Positions 37,100-49,959 are shown, counted from the first letter of the stretch. The stretch: DNA of 64,000 bases from Hydractinia symbiolongicarpus (GCF_029227915.1 NC_079887.1:11718001-11782000), one strand, 5' to 3'. Notes: generated by a model not told the origin, from the sequence alone. A program made the numbers and translations.

Positions 37100-39584
37100 C
37101 TGAGGTTAAAAAAGCGCAGCATCGTGAGCCAATAAAGGCTTGTTTACACAGCTGGACTAAAACATTAACTAAGCCTAGTGGGAAGGGTGCCTAATGGCTT
37201 TTACAGAAGATATTGAGTGTAAATGGTTAACAAAAATAGCGATAGCACGGGTATAATAATTACCCCAATATCACCGATAACTCTCCCTAAAACGTTAGTG
37301 TTAATATATCAAAACTTAACAACCACACCTTAACGGCAATAACACCTTAGTGTGAACAAGATTTAAGTAAAACTTTAACTCAGACAGTAGAGGCTAATGC
37401 TAAAAAATGTTAAATATCAGATATAAAACATATTACAAATATTCGTTCAAACTACAACTAAAATATTATACAAGAAGACTGGATACGAAGTTGGAGGAGA
37501 CAGTTGTACGTATGGGAAGTTTTGAGGTTAAAAAATCTTTCTTGCTATTCAAGAGTGACGTCAATGAAATCACATGGGCGAAGGAGATGAAGAAAACGTA
37601 GATTCAGTGGATGGTGAATAATTTAATGATGCCGAATGAAGATTTAATTTAAGAGCACGCTGTTAAATATTTAAGAACAATTTGATTGAAAATACGTTGG
37701 CGTTCATGAATACACCACAAACATGGAAAATTAATATACGAGCTCTCAAAAACCACACACATAAAAAAATGACGTTAAATCGATTAAAGTTTTTTTTTAG
37801 AATCGATGCACTGGGAGCGAGTTCAAACAAAGTTAAGTGATTCATGTTTAAATATTCAAACATTCATGCGTTCACATCTGCGTAATTCTGTTATCCTACG
37901 TACTGCAATTAAAATATGCATAGAAAAGATAAGTTGTTTCAAGAATGTACATCTTTAAGCATTGATTTCAGTCAAAACAACCTGTCATTGACTCCGACAA
38001 CCAATCATTAAAGCAGAAAAAAATCTGACAAAACTCAGATTCGTGAGTTGAACGTTTAAAAGTAAAAAAATAAACTCTTTACAGTATTTTAAGATGGTAA
38101 GTTTGACCATTTGTAACAAAACGGCGCCACAACTACGAACGCCCTATACCCAACCTCTTTTTTGTTCAGTTATATTTTTTGTTCACGTTTCCCCGAGATA
38201 TGAAAAAAGAGGTTTCCCTGTCGGTCGCGGCGTACACAATTATTCTCTTTAATGGCGTTTTTAAAACAGATTTATGGCTGCTTATTGTTGATGGAAAAGA
38301 ATCGGAGGTTGCGAATCGCGGTTATTGTTTCTAAGAACCTTGTCACAGACATAAATAAACATCTACATGAAACTCGTACCCAGGCTATTAGTGCTGTGCA
38401 GAATTTTTTTCTAACCAGGCTGGTCATTAATCTATTTTACTCTGATATTCTTATACAACATATTCTTATAAAAGAAAAATCGTGTATTTAAGTTATAAAC
38501 GTGATTAGAACTTTGATTTCAATTTGGCGCACTAGCCTAGGAGCGTGTAAACTTAACAGAAAATGCTCAAATAGATCGACGTCGGTCAACAAAAATTAAG
38601 AAGCAGTCAGGCATCGATTGATGTCTATTAATTCGACGAATTTTGTGTAAGTAGAACCTGGCCCAAATGCAGCGATCAAACAAGTGAATTTCGACTTTCC
38701 AAGTAGGTAACCAACAAGACATGTAAACAACACTCGAGACTATAAAACGGAAAAACTTTGAAGCTCAATCACAAATTTTGTGGGGCATGTTAAAAAGCAT
38801 GTATATATTATACACATACCATAACTAATGCGTGCTTAAAAAATTCGTTTAAATTGTTTAAAAAAAATGTTTACAATCAAATGGTTGCTACTTCAATGTG
38901 TTGAATCCAAACATTTCACATATTTTCAGTTCACGCGTTGTTTCTCAAAACAAGACATCTTTGGAGTAATAAAGCTATACTTGTAAAGAACATCTCTCGA
39001 AGTAAGAAGATTTGCGTAGTTGGGAAAGACGGCGTCACCATGACAATACTAAAATAAATGCATAAATGACAAAAACAATTTGAACTTTAGTTTTCAGGCG
39101 CACTTCGTCGACCACAAATTTAGTTTCCGAATTTGTTTTAAAATTAAACGCGGCTTTTCTCAAACGCCTATTTTTCAGGATGTATTTTACATTTGAAGTA
39201 GTTTAGTTTTATCTATATTTGCCGACGGGAAATCGCCGTCGCAGCAAAGTCGATAAAATTTAGCGCATTTATTATCTGTAGCCTAAAAATTTCGTGCGTA
39301 ATTTAGCATAAGGTGGTTTTGGCCGACCAACAAATAAGATACTGCTGCTGTTATACAAATTGTAGTAAACTTTTGTTATTCTGGTCCTTAGAATACACAC
39401 CTACAAGAAAATTGAAAATGGCTGAAAATTATTTTTTTAAACCTTCAGTGCCTTACCATATAAATTGTAAGCAAGGTTGATCCCCTCCCCTCCCCGGATA
39501 AAGGCACTTACAACCGATGAAAATAGCAGTAACAAAACATACAGCTGGTTTTGCAGATAAGGTAGTAACATAAAAACTAACCAG
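37100..39584. other. Intergenic region between convergent GPCR and FN3K-RP genes
   Basis: No exon or known repeat family is recognised. The 79-codon frame at 38252-38491 has no domain I know. The two flanking genes converge here, so only 3' ends are expected. Confidence 0.45.
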
Positions 39585-42500
39585 TTACATAGCCTCTGCA
39601 TATTTTATCGCACCTCTCATGGAAGAAAGTGAAGAAGATCGATAACCACCTCCAAAATGATGCCTAAGTAAAGATTTAAAACATCATTACACTTTTCCCC
39701 AACAAGTTGAACTAGTGAAGTCATACGAAGGTACCACCCTTTTCACAAGCATAGTCTAATCTGAAACCATATTGTTTCTATCGCTTGAGATTCATTTTAT
39801 ACTCAAGACTTTATTTTTATTTTTTGGTGTTGCTTCAGGCACATGACTTCATTTTCATTGCTGAGATCATTAACCAAAACAAATAAAACAAACAAACAAA
39901 AAATAAATAAATAAATAATTCTACCAGTGATTCAAGTAATGAAATAATATATACAGCTGATGACGACCATCAAAACCACGTGATTTCGGAATGAGTGAAT
40001 GGTAAGCCTTGAAAAAAGACTGATTGAAACCTCCAAATATATTGGTGATTGACAATTCAAATTCATGGTGACCATAAAATGAAGCCGGGTCGAACACAAC
40101 TATAAGTAAAAACATATTTCACAGACTTTTAGAGTGGGTTATATATGTTACCTATTCAATAGCGAATGAGTGGAACTTGTATTTCAAAGAAACAAGACAT
40201 ACGCTTTATTGGTTGGGACACCTTTGGTTATTATTATTACGATAAAGCAATGAATAGGTTGGTTACACATGTTTGTTTACTTCGTGACAGATGATTTTCA
40301 AAAAAAAGTCTTTCCTTAAAACCAGTGTCTACTTTCATTTATGACAGTAGGAAGGTACTATATTTTCTCACCTGGTCCATCATCCATCTCAGCAGCATTA
40401 CCTCCCCACAAATCACCATGCAGTAAGGAAGGGTACACATCTACTTCTTTGAATAACCTACTAACCACCAACTGAAGTTTCGACCATAACTCTACAAGTT
40501 CTCTATCACCAGACTTAAACGGATACGAAAATATTGTGATACAAGAATAGTTCGAAAACATTTTTTATGTGTCGAAAACTTGTACTTTAACCACAAAATC
40601 AACATACAGTGAATGTTTTCTTTTATAAGCAAAGTAAGTCAATGTTCGAAATCAAGCTGAAATTTGCTTATGAGGGAATCTCAATCAGGCTCTAAGTATT
40701 CTCGCGCTAGGCTATTGGATGAACAAGTAAATAGAACTTAAGACAAACACGTGCAAAAAATTGTACTCTAATCAAAATACCCAAGACGCACAGAAACGCA
40801 TCAGAAGAATTTAAGGCCGGGAAATATGGTTATGCTTAAAAGATTCTCCTATCTGAGCCTGTATATGCTTATAAAAACACATTCATGTACACAACAAGTA
40901 AACAGAAGAAATGAGCAACAATGAATCCCAGCCAGGATCTATTATTGTATTGTTTAATGACAAATTACTTGGATGTGCTTATTTTTCAAATCATATCTTT
41001 AAAAAAAAATTAAAAAAATCTATTTAAGCTGTGGATTTGTTTGATCTGTTTTAGCATTGAAATAGATAATAACAACATACCGATTCCAGAATTGCATTGA
41101 CTTTGCTATCTATCCTCTGTCTTGCATAAAACTCCTGAAATAAACGATAACAAATCTCACAATAAGTTTGTCTTTGGGTTGAGAACTTATTAAAAACAAT
41201 CGAAGAAACAAACAAAAAAGTTTCAAGACGCTTTCCAGGAGGTTTTTCTATTGTTGTAACTTTCCAGGAGTACTCTTAAGGAGAATACACCCAAAAAAGC
41301 CATCTTTTTTACATTTTGTTGAAGGATTGCAAGTAAGCCACATTCAAGAATATATGGTTGCGTGTAAGTTGTGACATTTAGGTTGTGTTTGCTTTGAAAA
41401 TACGACAAGAAAAAAATAACGAAAACATTCTCCTGTTTCCAGAATGTGAACATAGAGGAACATGTTTAAAAACATATTTTTGATGTTGACAAAGACTCAA
41501 GGAAGATTCAGCTTGTTTGAACAAAGTCACAGTATTCTGGCTTGTTTGAACAAAGTCACAGTATTCTGTCATTATGTATATTTTCCAGGCAGTAGAAGGA
41601 TATTTTTCTAATAATAGCGTCCAGAATATTCTTGTGCAAAGTTTTACTGTTTTTTATCATATTATTGTGAACAATGGAAATACGCACTTATTCCAGTACT
41701 CTTTTCTGCTTAATTGTAGGGGGGGGGGGGGGGGGGTCAAATTGCACTTTTTCGAATTTTTCACCTTTTGAGAACAAATTAAATTTTGTCATCAAATTAA
41801 ACAAATTTTGAGAACAAATCTCAAGAATAAATACTATTTACAGGTTAAAAATAAGAAATATCAACAAAATGTCAGCACAATTTATTCCTTAAACATCTCA
41901 AAAGCATTGTTATCTTTATTTTTAGTTGTTTTACTAGTGTTAGTTTATTTAAAGTTAGTCGTTTTACCCCCCCCCCCCCCATTTTACAGAAAATTTCGTA
42001 ATACCCCTACTTCCCTACTTTAAGAAATTTTCCCCGGAGTACCCACCCCCTGCTTATTCGACCCCCTACAATTAAGCACAAAAGAGTAGGTATAGTTTCA
42101 TGCCCTGGATCTTAATCTAACTAAAATAATTCTGCTTTATTGATTCAATGAACTCAAATAATCCTGTTTTTTGTTAAAAGTTACTACAATTATTTCATAA
42201 ATAATTATATTTAACAATTCAATTTTTTAAATGTTACGACTCATGACAGTTTCTTTGTGATGTATATTACAATTTCGCAGATATGCTTGTGTACAGGGCT
42301 GAAAAACTGGTAGAACAGGGCTAGGTCCAACTGATTAATCTGCATCTTTTTAAGCAATTGCTTAAAAAATATCAGTCAAAAAATAAGAAGATAAAAAACT
42401 TGTCAAATGTCACAGTGCTACCTGAAATTGTATTAAAAATGTGATTGAAAAGAACATAAAGGGAACGCATATAATGCTTAAAACGTTCATTTTCTTTCTT

Positions 42501-45279
42501 TTGAATCAGAAGATTTTTGTATTTATAAAACAAATATCAATTTATCTATATAAACAAAGTGTACATGCCACGTACTAGCCAATTTTCTGACCATGAATTA
42601 TCCAATGGATGAAGGCCACAACACGTACTTGTATGAAAGCCAAACTTCTGGACTGCAGTTTCATGTTTTTTCGTTGTAACGTTTTTGTCATTTTCTTTTT
42701 GTTTCTCAATCATATTTATATTGTGTAAATGCAGCCTAATGAGCAATAAACAACAATAAACTACAATAAACAATGAACTACAATGAGTTGCAACAAACAA
42801 CAATAAAAAACAATAAAAAACAATACCCAACAATAAACAACACTAAACAACAACAAAAAAACAAAAAAAAACTACAACAAAAATAAAAAAATGATAAACA
42901 ACAATGAACTACAATAAAAAACAATAAACAACAATGAACTACAATAAAGAACAATAAAGGACAACGAACTACAATAAAAACAATAAACAGCAATGAACTA
43001 CAATAAAAAACAATAAACAACAATGAAATTCAATGGACAACAATAAACAACAACAAAACACAACAACAAACAGTAATATAAAAACAATAAACAACAATAG
43101 AAAAACAATAAACAACAATGAACTACAATAAAAAACTAAAAAACAATAAACTACAATAAAAAACAAAAACAACAATAACTACAATAAAAAACAATAAACA
43201 AAAATGAACTACAATAAAAAATATAAACAACAATGAAATTTAATGAACAACAATAAAAAACAACAAAAAACAAAAAAAACAATAAACAACAAATAAAAAT
43301 AACAACAACAATGAACTACAATTAAATCAACAACAAACAAAAATAAACAACAATAAACAATAATGAACTACAATAAGTTACGATAATAAACAATAAAAAA
43401 CACTAAACAATAATAATAAAAAAATGAACTGCAACAAACACAAGATTAACAAAAAATATTATAAAATATATATAAGTTTACTTGGCAATATCTGTTCCAA
43501 GTTGTTGCTGATACTTTCGTAATGAATGCATGTCCAAATGTTCCATGATGAATAGATAGTCTTTTCCATCAGCATTTTTACAAAGCTGAAATATATATGG
43601 CAATGATAATCTAAAAGATTCTAGCACAATTCCTCATGATACATGGTATGCTGATTGTATCAATGCTGATTCCAACGGACGATCAACCTCTTTTTGCTCA
43701 TAGTAAGGATTAATGATTTTTTAAAAAAGAAAAACATGCAAAAAATTTACCTTAATTGGTTCTGGCACTCTGACAGTTTTTGTGTCCCTCATAGCTTTCA
43801 AACTTTCATATTCTCCCATAAACATAATGTCAGCCTGTTCAGAATATAAGCAAAAAATGAGGATTATTAATTCATTAATTTAAGAAAACTTCTGCTTCCT
43901 AAATTTATAGGAATTATACAGAGAAGTTTGGTATAAATTACATGCTAAAAATGTTTTTTTAATTATCTTATATATACTAATACAAATTCCATTTCTGGAA
44001 TATTTAAAAAAACTTCAGATGTACATACACACATTTTTTATATAAAAACAACTTAATGAATGGTACCCTGGCTGGACGTAATCAGTTAGACTTAACCTAC
44101 AAACCAGTATTCCAGTGTTTCAGGCATCAAATTCCCAGGAAACCTAAATCCAGGCATCCGAAACCCCAATCCACGCATCAGACTCTCCGAACAAGAGATA
44201 TTAAGGTTTTCCCTTTCATGCACTTCCTAATCGGAAAAAAATCTTATCAGCTAAATATCTTTGTAGATTTAATTGTATATACCAAATTAGATGTTTTACA
44301 GTTAGATCGGCTAAAACTTGCATCCTATTGGTCAACATATTGAAATAATCAACCAAATCTTTACGCTTGAGAAATTTTATAAAACCTGGGATACGTTGTT
44401 TTGCAAGTTATACACTTGCTATTTATTGTAGATATATTTACCAATCCCTTTTCACTAATTCCAAGGGATATACCCTGCCAATTGTTTCCAGGAGGGACCA
44501 CAGAGACAGTTCTAGAGTTTTTAAAGTTTTTGGATTTTTGTTAGTTTTGAATGTTCCAGAATTGTATAACTGGAATAATTCTCTCAATATATACTAATTT
44601 TTCTTTTGGCCTGACACTAAACACTTATTTCTATGTTGTTATAAAAAAGTGCAGAAGAAAATGTGTTTTTTTCTAACATTTTTGTTGAATGAAATGGATT
44701 GTGCAATTGTTTACATTTCCTTGAATTTCATTGCTCAAAAAGCTTTACATGGGTAGCGTCACAAATATTGAGGAATATACCCTGTCTATTATTTCCAGGA
44801 GGAGTCATGGCTTAGATGGGGAGTCCTAGCGTATTTAATGCTCATGTTTAGCTACACGCAGACCCAATTAGGGTCCGCACCCTACTAGACAATTCCCTTC
44901 AACATCCAACGACATACACAATGTGCCATCTCCCCAATTTCCCTCACATGGCTTGGGTTAATGCTATACCGACTGAACCAGGGGTCCAATGTTCCAGGAT
45001 TTTTCGTTCTACAATTTTCGTTTACTGCAGTTTACTTTACTTTAAACCGAGCTGTCATTTTACTTTGTTAAGATAAAAATCTACAGGCCACAGACCTAAG
45101 GTGGCTAGGATGACTGCCGTAAATAAAGTAATACATACACCTTCGTCGCTATTTCTTTTCACAAACATTTTCCTTGAGCCAACTTTGTAGCTACTTCCTT
45201 CACTAATACAGCCTCCGCCACCAAATCCAAGGCTGCTCACATTATCAACCTTAAATACACTTTTTAAATAATTCTCCAT
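39585..45279 (-). CDS. Fructosamine-3-kinase / ketosamine-3-kinase (FN3K-related protein)
   Basis: Eight exons in coding order: 45139-45279, 43751-43834, 43482-43585, 42576-42735, 41081-41134, 40372-40513, 39925-40099, 39585-39663. The sum is 939 nt (312 aa plus stop), with all phases consistent. Human FN3K-RP is 309 aa. The family phosphorylates the third carbon of sugar adducts on protein amines, which then detach, so it is a cytosolic deglycation repair enzyme. Visible motifs are a Gly-rich nucleotide loop with conserved Cys24 (GGGGCIS, 20-26), [25 protein letters not shown], the catalytic loop HGDLWGGN (213-220), FDPASFYGH from 231, and [10 protein letters not shown] near the end. The P-loop cysteine is the redox-sensitive residue known in this family. 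An upstream in-frame ATG two codons earlier is possible; I chose the one matching the family's ME- start. FN3K and FN3K-RP are not separable here; RP is the ancestral form. Confidence 0.93.
41511..41568. repeat. Tandem duplication of 29 bp in FN3K-RP intron 4
   Basis: GCTTGTTTGAACAAAGTCAC followed by AGTATTCTG occurs twice back to back (41511 and 41540). Confidence 0.9.
41699..42086. mobile_element. Tc1/mariner-type MITE with TA duplication in FN3K-RP intron 4
   Basis: The left terminus CTCTTTTCTGCTTAATTG continues into a run of 18 G (41719-41736). The right terminus ends in CAATTAAGCACAAAAGAG. The ends match over 25 bases with one mismatch, and TA flanks both (41697-41698 and 42087-42088). 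A run of 14 C lies inside at 41967-41980. There is no coding capacity. The pairing of inverted repeats and TA sites points to Tc1/mariner or a related superfamily. Confidence 0.65.
42740..43445. repeat. Low-complexity CAATAAA/CAACAATGAACTA array in FN3K-RP intron 3
   Basis: About 700 bp composed of variants of ACAACAATAAA and ACAATGAACTACAATAA, almost free of G on the plus strand. Apparent minus-strand frames rich in Phe, Val, Cys and Leu are artefacts of this repeat. It fills nearly the whole intron between exons 3 and 4 and ends only a few bases from the acceptor at 42736, so it may supply that exon's pyrimidine tract. Confidence 0.9.
44760..45000 (-). mobile_element. Second copy of the SINE-like repeat, in FN3K-RP intron 1
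   Basis: The block 44895-44960 matches 19609-19680 closely: CATCCAAC, GTGCCATCTCCCCAATTTCC and TGGGTTAA are all shared. The flanking segment at about 44965-44995 reads as a different tRNA-like head on the minus strand (CCTGGTTCAGTCGGTATAGC). Outer boundaries are uncertain. Confidence 0.5.
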
Positions 45280-45289
45280 GAACACATAA

Positions 45290-46918
45290 ACAGCAAACGA
45301 TTCGTTTTAAACTATAGCTATATATTCAAAATCCTCAGCCTCGAGTCAATGGTATCTTACAAGCATGTGCAGTCTTTCATGTTCCATGAACTGTGCACAG
45401 AGTCTACCATATTTGTTATTGCCTTTATCAGCTGTTACTTCACTTACCATGTCATAAAACTACGGCCAAGCAAAAGATGAGCGAGCTTAAGCAAAGGCGG
45501 CGGCGGTCTTTCTTCTTCTGATGGTGTAGTGCAACCACTGTATCTTTTTAAGATATTTTATTCTGTTTTTATGAAATAGTAGAAGTAGTGTTATTTGAAA
45601 CATTACGGTATATGAGTTTAAATTGTAACCTACCAATTGTAACCAACCAGTATCTATTTTTATTTACGATAATGACAAACATTCTGGGCAATTTAAACCT
45701 AATTCCTTCAGTTTCTTTAAGTTTGAGTAAAGCTACGTTAAAGCGTTCTGCCTAATATTTTAGGCTAGGTTGTCATACGTTATGACGACAAAGCAAAATA
45801 AAAGAAAAAGAAAACGAAGTTGTTCCTTTTGCATTAGCCCAAACGTTAGTTAATCAATGTGGTACTACGTAATGACGAGACTTCTTCCATTTGTAAAAAA
45901 CAAACCTTTAACTTAAAATCTTTTTCGTCATAGGGATTTCTAAATCGAAACCTATTAAACCTAAAAAAGTTTTATCTGCAGAACCTTGGTAGATTCATAC
46001 CCTTTAGGTTCTATTAACGGTATTGGAAGATATAATGTATGCACTCACTACGACAAGCTCCACATCTCAGTGAACACGATAATTCTTCCCATTGTAACTT
46101 GCGAGAGGACGTCTTAAGGTTTATTCATTGTAGTGAAGGCTTTCAAGTTTGTCTTTTTCAAAGATCATTTAAAAAACCTTATGAACTTTCTCTTGATATA
46201 TATATACAGAATTGATAAGGTCAATGTTATGACGATGCTGGCAATGTATCTGTTAAAATTAATAGTTGTCATGCTAACATTTTAAAGCAAAACAGATTAG
46301 CTTTATACATATCCTTGTTATTCTCATTGCTTAAATTTAGTTGTCTGTAATTCATGCTTTGTACATTAGTTCTGAAACATAAAGAATTGAATCAAACGTA
46401 ACATATTTTAACAAATTTTTCAAAAGTAGATTAAAATTTTTACGGAAAAATGTTCCTTACTTAACTATTAATCCCAACTATGCCCATAATTTTAATGTTT
46501 GTAACATGATGTGTGGAACAGATTATTAACATGAGGGTTTTCAATGATTTGTATGAAAGCATTTTGTCCATGGTTCCATTTCATTATATTTTTGAATTTT
46601 TTATTATATTTATGAAGAAAGAAGATTTTGATTTGGTTATTTTTTAACAACCTCCAATCTGCAGAAAACGTTATTTTGGTGCTAAATATGAAGAAAGAAG
46701 AATGAACATTTTAATTATTGCTTTTATAACTTTCAATCTATAAAAAACATTATGATGGTGTTGTGTTGTCTTATTTCTGGTTTGATTACAACCTTGATGA
46801 TAAAGATTTTAATGTATTTTATGTTGTCATTTATTCCCCTTTTTCGATCAATTGTTCAGAATACTTAACGTCTATTGCGTATGTCAGAGAGTCGGTTTTA
46901 TTTATGGCGTTTCCGTGC
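45290..46918. other. Intergenic region between divergent FN3K-RP and tetraspanin genes
   Basis: It lies upstream of both genes and presumably holds their promoters. No gene is recognised. An imperfect direct repeat beginning TATGAAGAAAGAAG occurs at about 46611-46680 and 46687-46760. Confidence 0.4.
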
Positions 46919-47000
46919 TTAAAGGGCGTACACAACGCCCTTTAAAACTCCAGTTGGTTCTTATCGCACCTTTTGTGCGATGTTGACCCTGCGGGTCAAT
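46919..47000. repeat. Run of three adjacent perfect hairpins
   Basis: Hairpin 1 (46919-46945) pairs TTAAAGGGCGT with ACGCCCTTTAA around the loop ACACA. Hairpin 2 (46963-46981) pairs ATCGCAC with GTGCGAT around CTTTT. Hairpin 3 (46983-46999) pairs TTGACCC with GGGTCAA around TGC. All stems are perfect and more GC-rich than the neighbourhood. Hairpin 3 is followed 8 nt later by CTAA, which resembles the hairpin-plus-CTRR end of a Helitron, but no matching 5' end was identified. Function unknown. Confidence 0.85.
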
Positions 47001-47766
47001 GGTTCGACTAAGGTTAATTTTTTTCTGGCTACGCCCCTGGTAGCAAATTTTCATAAAAATTTTTTGACGACAATTTATAATGACTCACTTAAAATTGGCT
47101 AGGTTTTTTTATTGGCTAGGTTTATTTTCATTTTTTGGCTATAAAATGGACAGTTTGGCCTGAATAAACATTAATGTTGCGGCGAATATTCTAGTATAGT
47201 CACTTATTTTTACTCTTGCCACTTTCTCTTATGCCGCCTTTGAGAAGAGCTTCACTTATGCTCATTAGTGACGTAAGAAGAACATTTTTTTTGTACACCA
47301 ACCACAATTATTGGTAATATAGGCTGAAATGTATTTTTTGAGAAGAAATGAAAAAATTACCTCAAAATTTTGTGTGTTTTGGGGAGAAGTAGACGTGGAT
47401 AAATATTTCGCTGTTTCAGAATTTTAACTAATCAGAACGCAAAAGCTAATCTTTCTTTTTAGAAAAATCACTGGAAATAATACAAAATATATTCTTTGTA
47501 TTATTTTTCTGCTAATACCCAAAAGAGTGGTTACATTCAATTTAGAAGTCTGTATATTCTTGTTTCTCGTGGAAATAAAAAAGAAATTTCGTTCACTATT
47601 CGACTCGTGGAAATCCGCCTAATTACAGTGTTCGAGTTCGAACGCTCAATGACTTGAGCATGATTATGTTTTCAAATTTTGTTGAATGGCGTTTGATCAG
47701 TATGAATGTTGTTTTGATCTTTTACTCATACTCTGTATTACGCACCACCCCCGGTTTTTCTCTCTC
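47001..47766. other. Upstream region of the tetraspanin gene
   Basis: AT-rich. A GTGGAAATCCGCCT word near 47608 also occurs near 30219, hinting at a dispersed repeat. No gene is recognised. Confidence 0.35.
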
Positions 47767-47773
47767 TATATAA
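47767..47773 (+). promoter_or_regulatory. Possible TATA box of the tetraspanin gene
   Basis: TATATAA about 155 bp before the ATG, preceded by a CT-rich tract. It is a single motif match without transcript support. Confidence 0.3.
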
Positions 47774-47926
47774 GCATTAGCAACGAGGTACACTATTGTG
47801 GCGCATTTGCAATCAGGGGGCGTTGTGAGCAGCAAATTTCCCAACCGTAATAGGAAGCGTAAAGGACATGCAGAAGGCTAAAGTAAAATATTAAGCATTT
47901 TATTATAAACTAAGGGATAACTCAAC

Positions 47927-48823
47927 ATGGGAACGTACAGTGACATCGAGGAAAAAATGGATGAACCGTCATCCCTGCAAGATATATTAGTCCAAAACTT
48001 AATCTTAGATTTCGGTGAATGTGGTTTTCGTTGTGTACGATGTTCTTTTTTTCTTTCCAGTTTATCATTTTGTCTGACAGGGTTGGCTACACTATTGACT
48101 GGAATTTGGTTAAACACAACTCATGAAGATATATCCACTGAATTGGCACAACAAACTTTAACTGGATATCTTAACGCTGCAAATTTTTTGATAATATTTG
48201 GGTTAGTGGTGTTAACAAGTTCACTTTTGGCTTGTTGCGGTTCACGTAGAAATAATATTGGTTTGCTTACAGGCTATGCTGTTTTGTTATGTTTGTTAAT
48301 CACTGCTGAATTAACTGCTATCATTTTATCGTGCGTGTACAGAGACAAGATTGAGAAAACGATGGCGGATGAATTGTATTCAACATTAGATCACTACGGC
48401 GTACCAGGTTATGAAAAGTTAACTTCGCAAATTGATTCCTTACAACGCAGATTTTCCTGCTGCGGTAATACGGCTTACACTGATTGGTTAAGAATAAATT
48501 GGAATCCGAATAGAACGCAGTCAGTTGTTCCACTTAGCTGTTGTTTACAGCCAACCGCGGAGAATTGTAATATCGTGACAACAAAAAATACAGAAAACAT
48601 ATTTGTAAATGGTTGCCATCAACATTTGAAAAAATACATGCTCGAAAACTTGCATGTAATACGTGGATTTAGCGTATGGATTTTAGTTATCGGGATTTTG
48701 GGTATTTTATTTTCTCTTTGTTTAATCATAACACTTCGAAGAAGAAGAAAACTGTTTGCTGGAGATATTTTTTCTCCCAAAAGAAGAAGAGATGAATATT
48801 CAATGGAGGAGTATAATTACTGA
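47927..48823 (+). CDS. Tetraspanin family protein, single coding exon
   Basis: 298 aa. Four membrane segments are at about 39-61, 84-105, 111-136 and 248-271. The large extracellular loop (about 139-246) has the diagnostic CCG at 178-180, PLSCC at 202-206 and the final Cys in NGC (230). Counting C214, it has six loop cysteines and one N-glycosylation site (NRT). Cysteines next to the membrane segments (36, 39, 103, 104) are candidates for palmitoylation, and the C-tail is basic then acidic/Tyr-rich. Tetraspanins organise membrane microdomains with integrins and other partners. The N-terminal cytoplasmic segment (about 38 aa) is longer than in most members. The absence of introns could mean retroposition or ancestral loss. 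The subfamily cannot be assigned. Confidence 0.93.
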   Translation: MGTYSDIEEKMDEPSSLQDILVQNLILDFGECGFRCVRCSFFLSSLSFCLTGLATLLTGIWLNTTHEDISTELAQQTLTGYLNAANFLIIFGLVVLTSSLLACCGSRRNNIGLLTGYAVLLCLLITAELTAIILSCVYRDKIEKTMADELYSTLDHYGVPGYEKLTSQIDSLQRRFSCCGNTAYTDWLRINWNPNRTQSVVPLSCCLQPTAENCNIVTTKNTENIFVNGCHQHLKKYMLENLHVIRGFSVWILVIGILGILFSLCLIITLRRRRKLFAGDIFSPKRRRDEYSMEEYNY

Positions 48824-49959
48824 CAAAATTTGGGCTCACAAACACCTATGTGGTCCTTCATTTAATTCAACGGCTGTAAAAATACATATTGTAAATACAG
48901 GTATAAAATATATTTTTAAATATTTTAGCAATTTTATCGCCGGACGCGTAAGGCATCAGGTACGAAATCTCGTAATTAGTATTTGACACATATATCGACG
49001 TGTTTGTCGTATCTGTTACCATTGTGGTCGTAATTTTGACGTGTTTACGTCCGTTTTACGCTACTTAGCATAACTTTAACCTTTAGAATATTTTAACCTT
49101 GCGATACCTTTACCCCGTGATGACTTCATAGGTCAGCAAATTCTAGAATTTACCTTTGCCAGACGGATTCTATTTTAACACCTTTTTCCATTTTCGAGAA
49201 ATGAAGACGCAAAATTGCTAACAGGCTACTTTTGCGAAAAGATCTTTTTAGGAAGAATTACACTGAATCTCATATGTGTACATCATCATCATGTATGTAA
49301 TTTTATGAAATTCTCTGAAATTACTGAAATAGCTTATGATCTGCAAAATTATCCTTTACAAAATTTAATCCCGTCGAGGCTTTAAAAATCACCTTATCCA
49401 AACTTCGTACTCGGGGCTCTTTTATGCCTATGACATACTGACGGAATGGCTTGAGAAAACGTTAGTACAAAAAAGGTTGAATAGATTGATTTCAAACCAT
49501 AAGAAGATAAGAACACGTTTGAAAAAAATTTGAAGCATAAAATTTGAAACCTTAAATAAGTTAAAATAAATAATATAACAACGTTATAATAAGTAATAAA
49601 GAAATACAGTAATAAACAACTAAAAAAAACGTGCTATCAAACCATACATCTTCTTTAAATTATCAACAAAGACAGACACCCAAATCAGATTAAAGTAGAC
49701 ACAAACACAGTACACACATCCACGAAGGTTGATTTCAACTTTTGGATTCGAAGGTGGAAAGGTATCGGCACATTGTCGCAGTTCTGTTTTGATTACTTTG
49801 AAAAAAATGGCACTGGAGAAATTTGAATTAATAAATCAGAACGCATTCTAGCTTTAATTTAGCAAAATAACCATATTGACATTATGTAATTAAGAATAGC
49901 AGCGAAGAATCAAAAACCTTTTATAAGGCAGATCACCACGAGAAGAATGAACAACTAAT
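48824..49959. other. Non-coding region downstream of the tetraspanin gene
   Basis: No gene is recognised. No AATAAA close to the stop could be singled out. Confidence 0.4.

Noticed and set aside
38252-38491. 79-codon plus-strand frame between the GPCR and FN3K-RP genes
   Set aside because: No known domain and no supporting splice sites or conserved motif.
42546-43175. Minus-strand frames rich in Phe, Val, Cys and Leu that look like membrane proteins
   Set aside because: They are translations of the low-complexity intron array. Only the LHLHNIN..NWL part (42576-42735) is real, as FN3K-RP exon 4.
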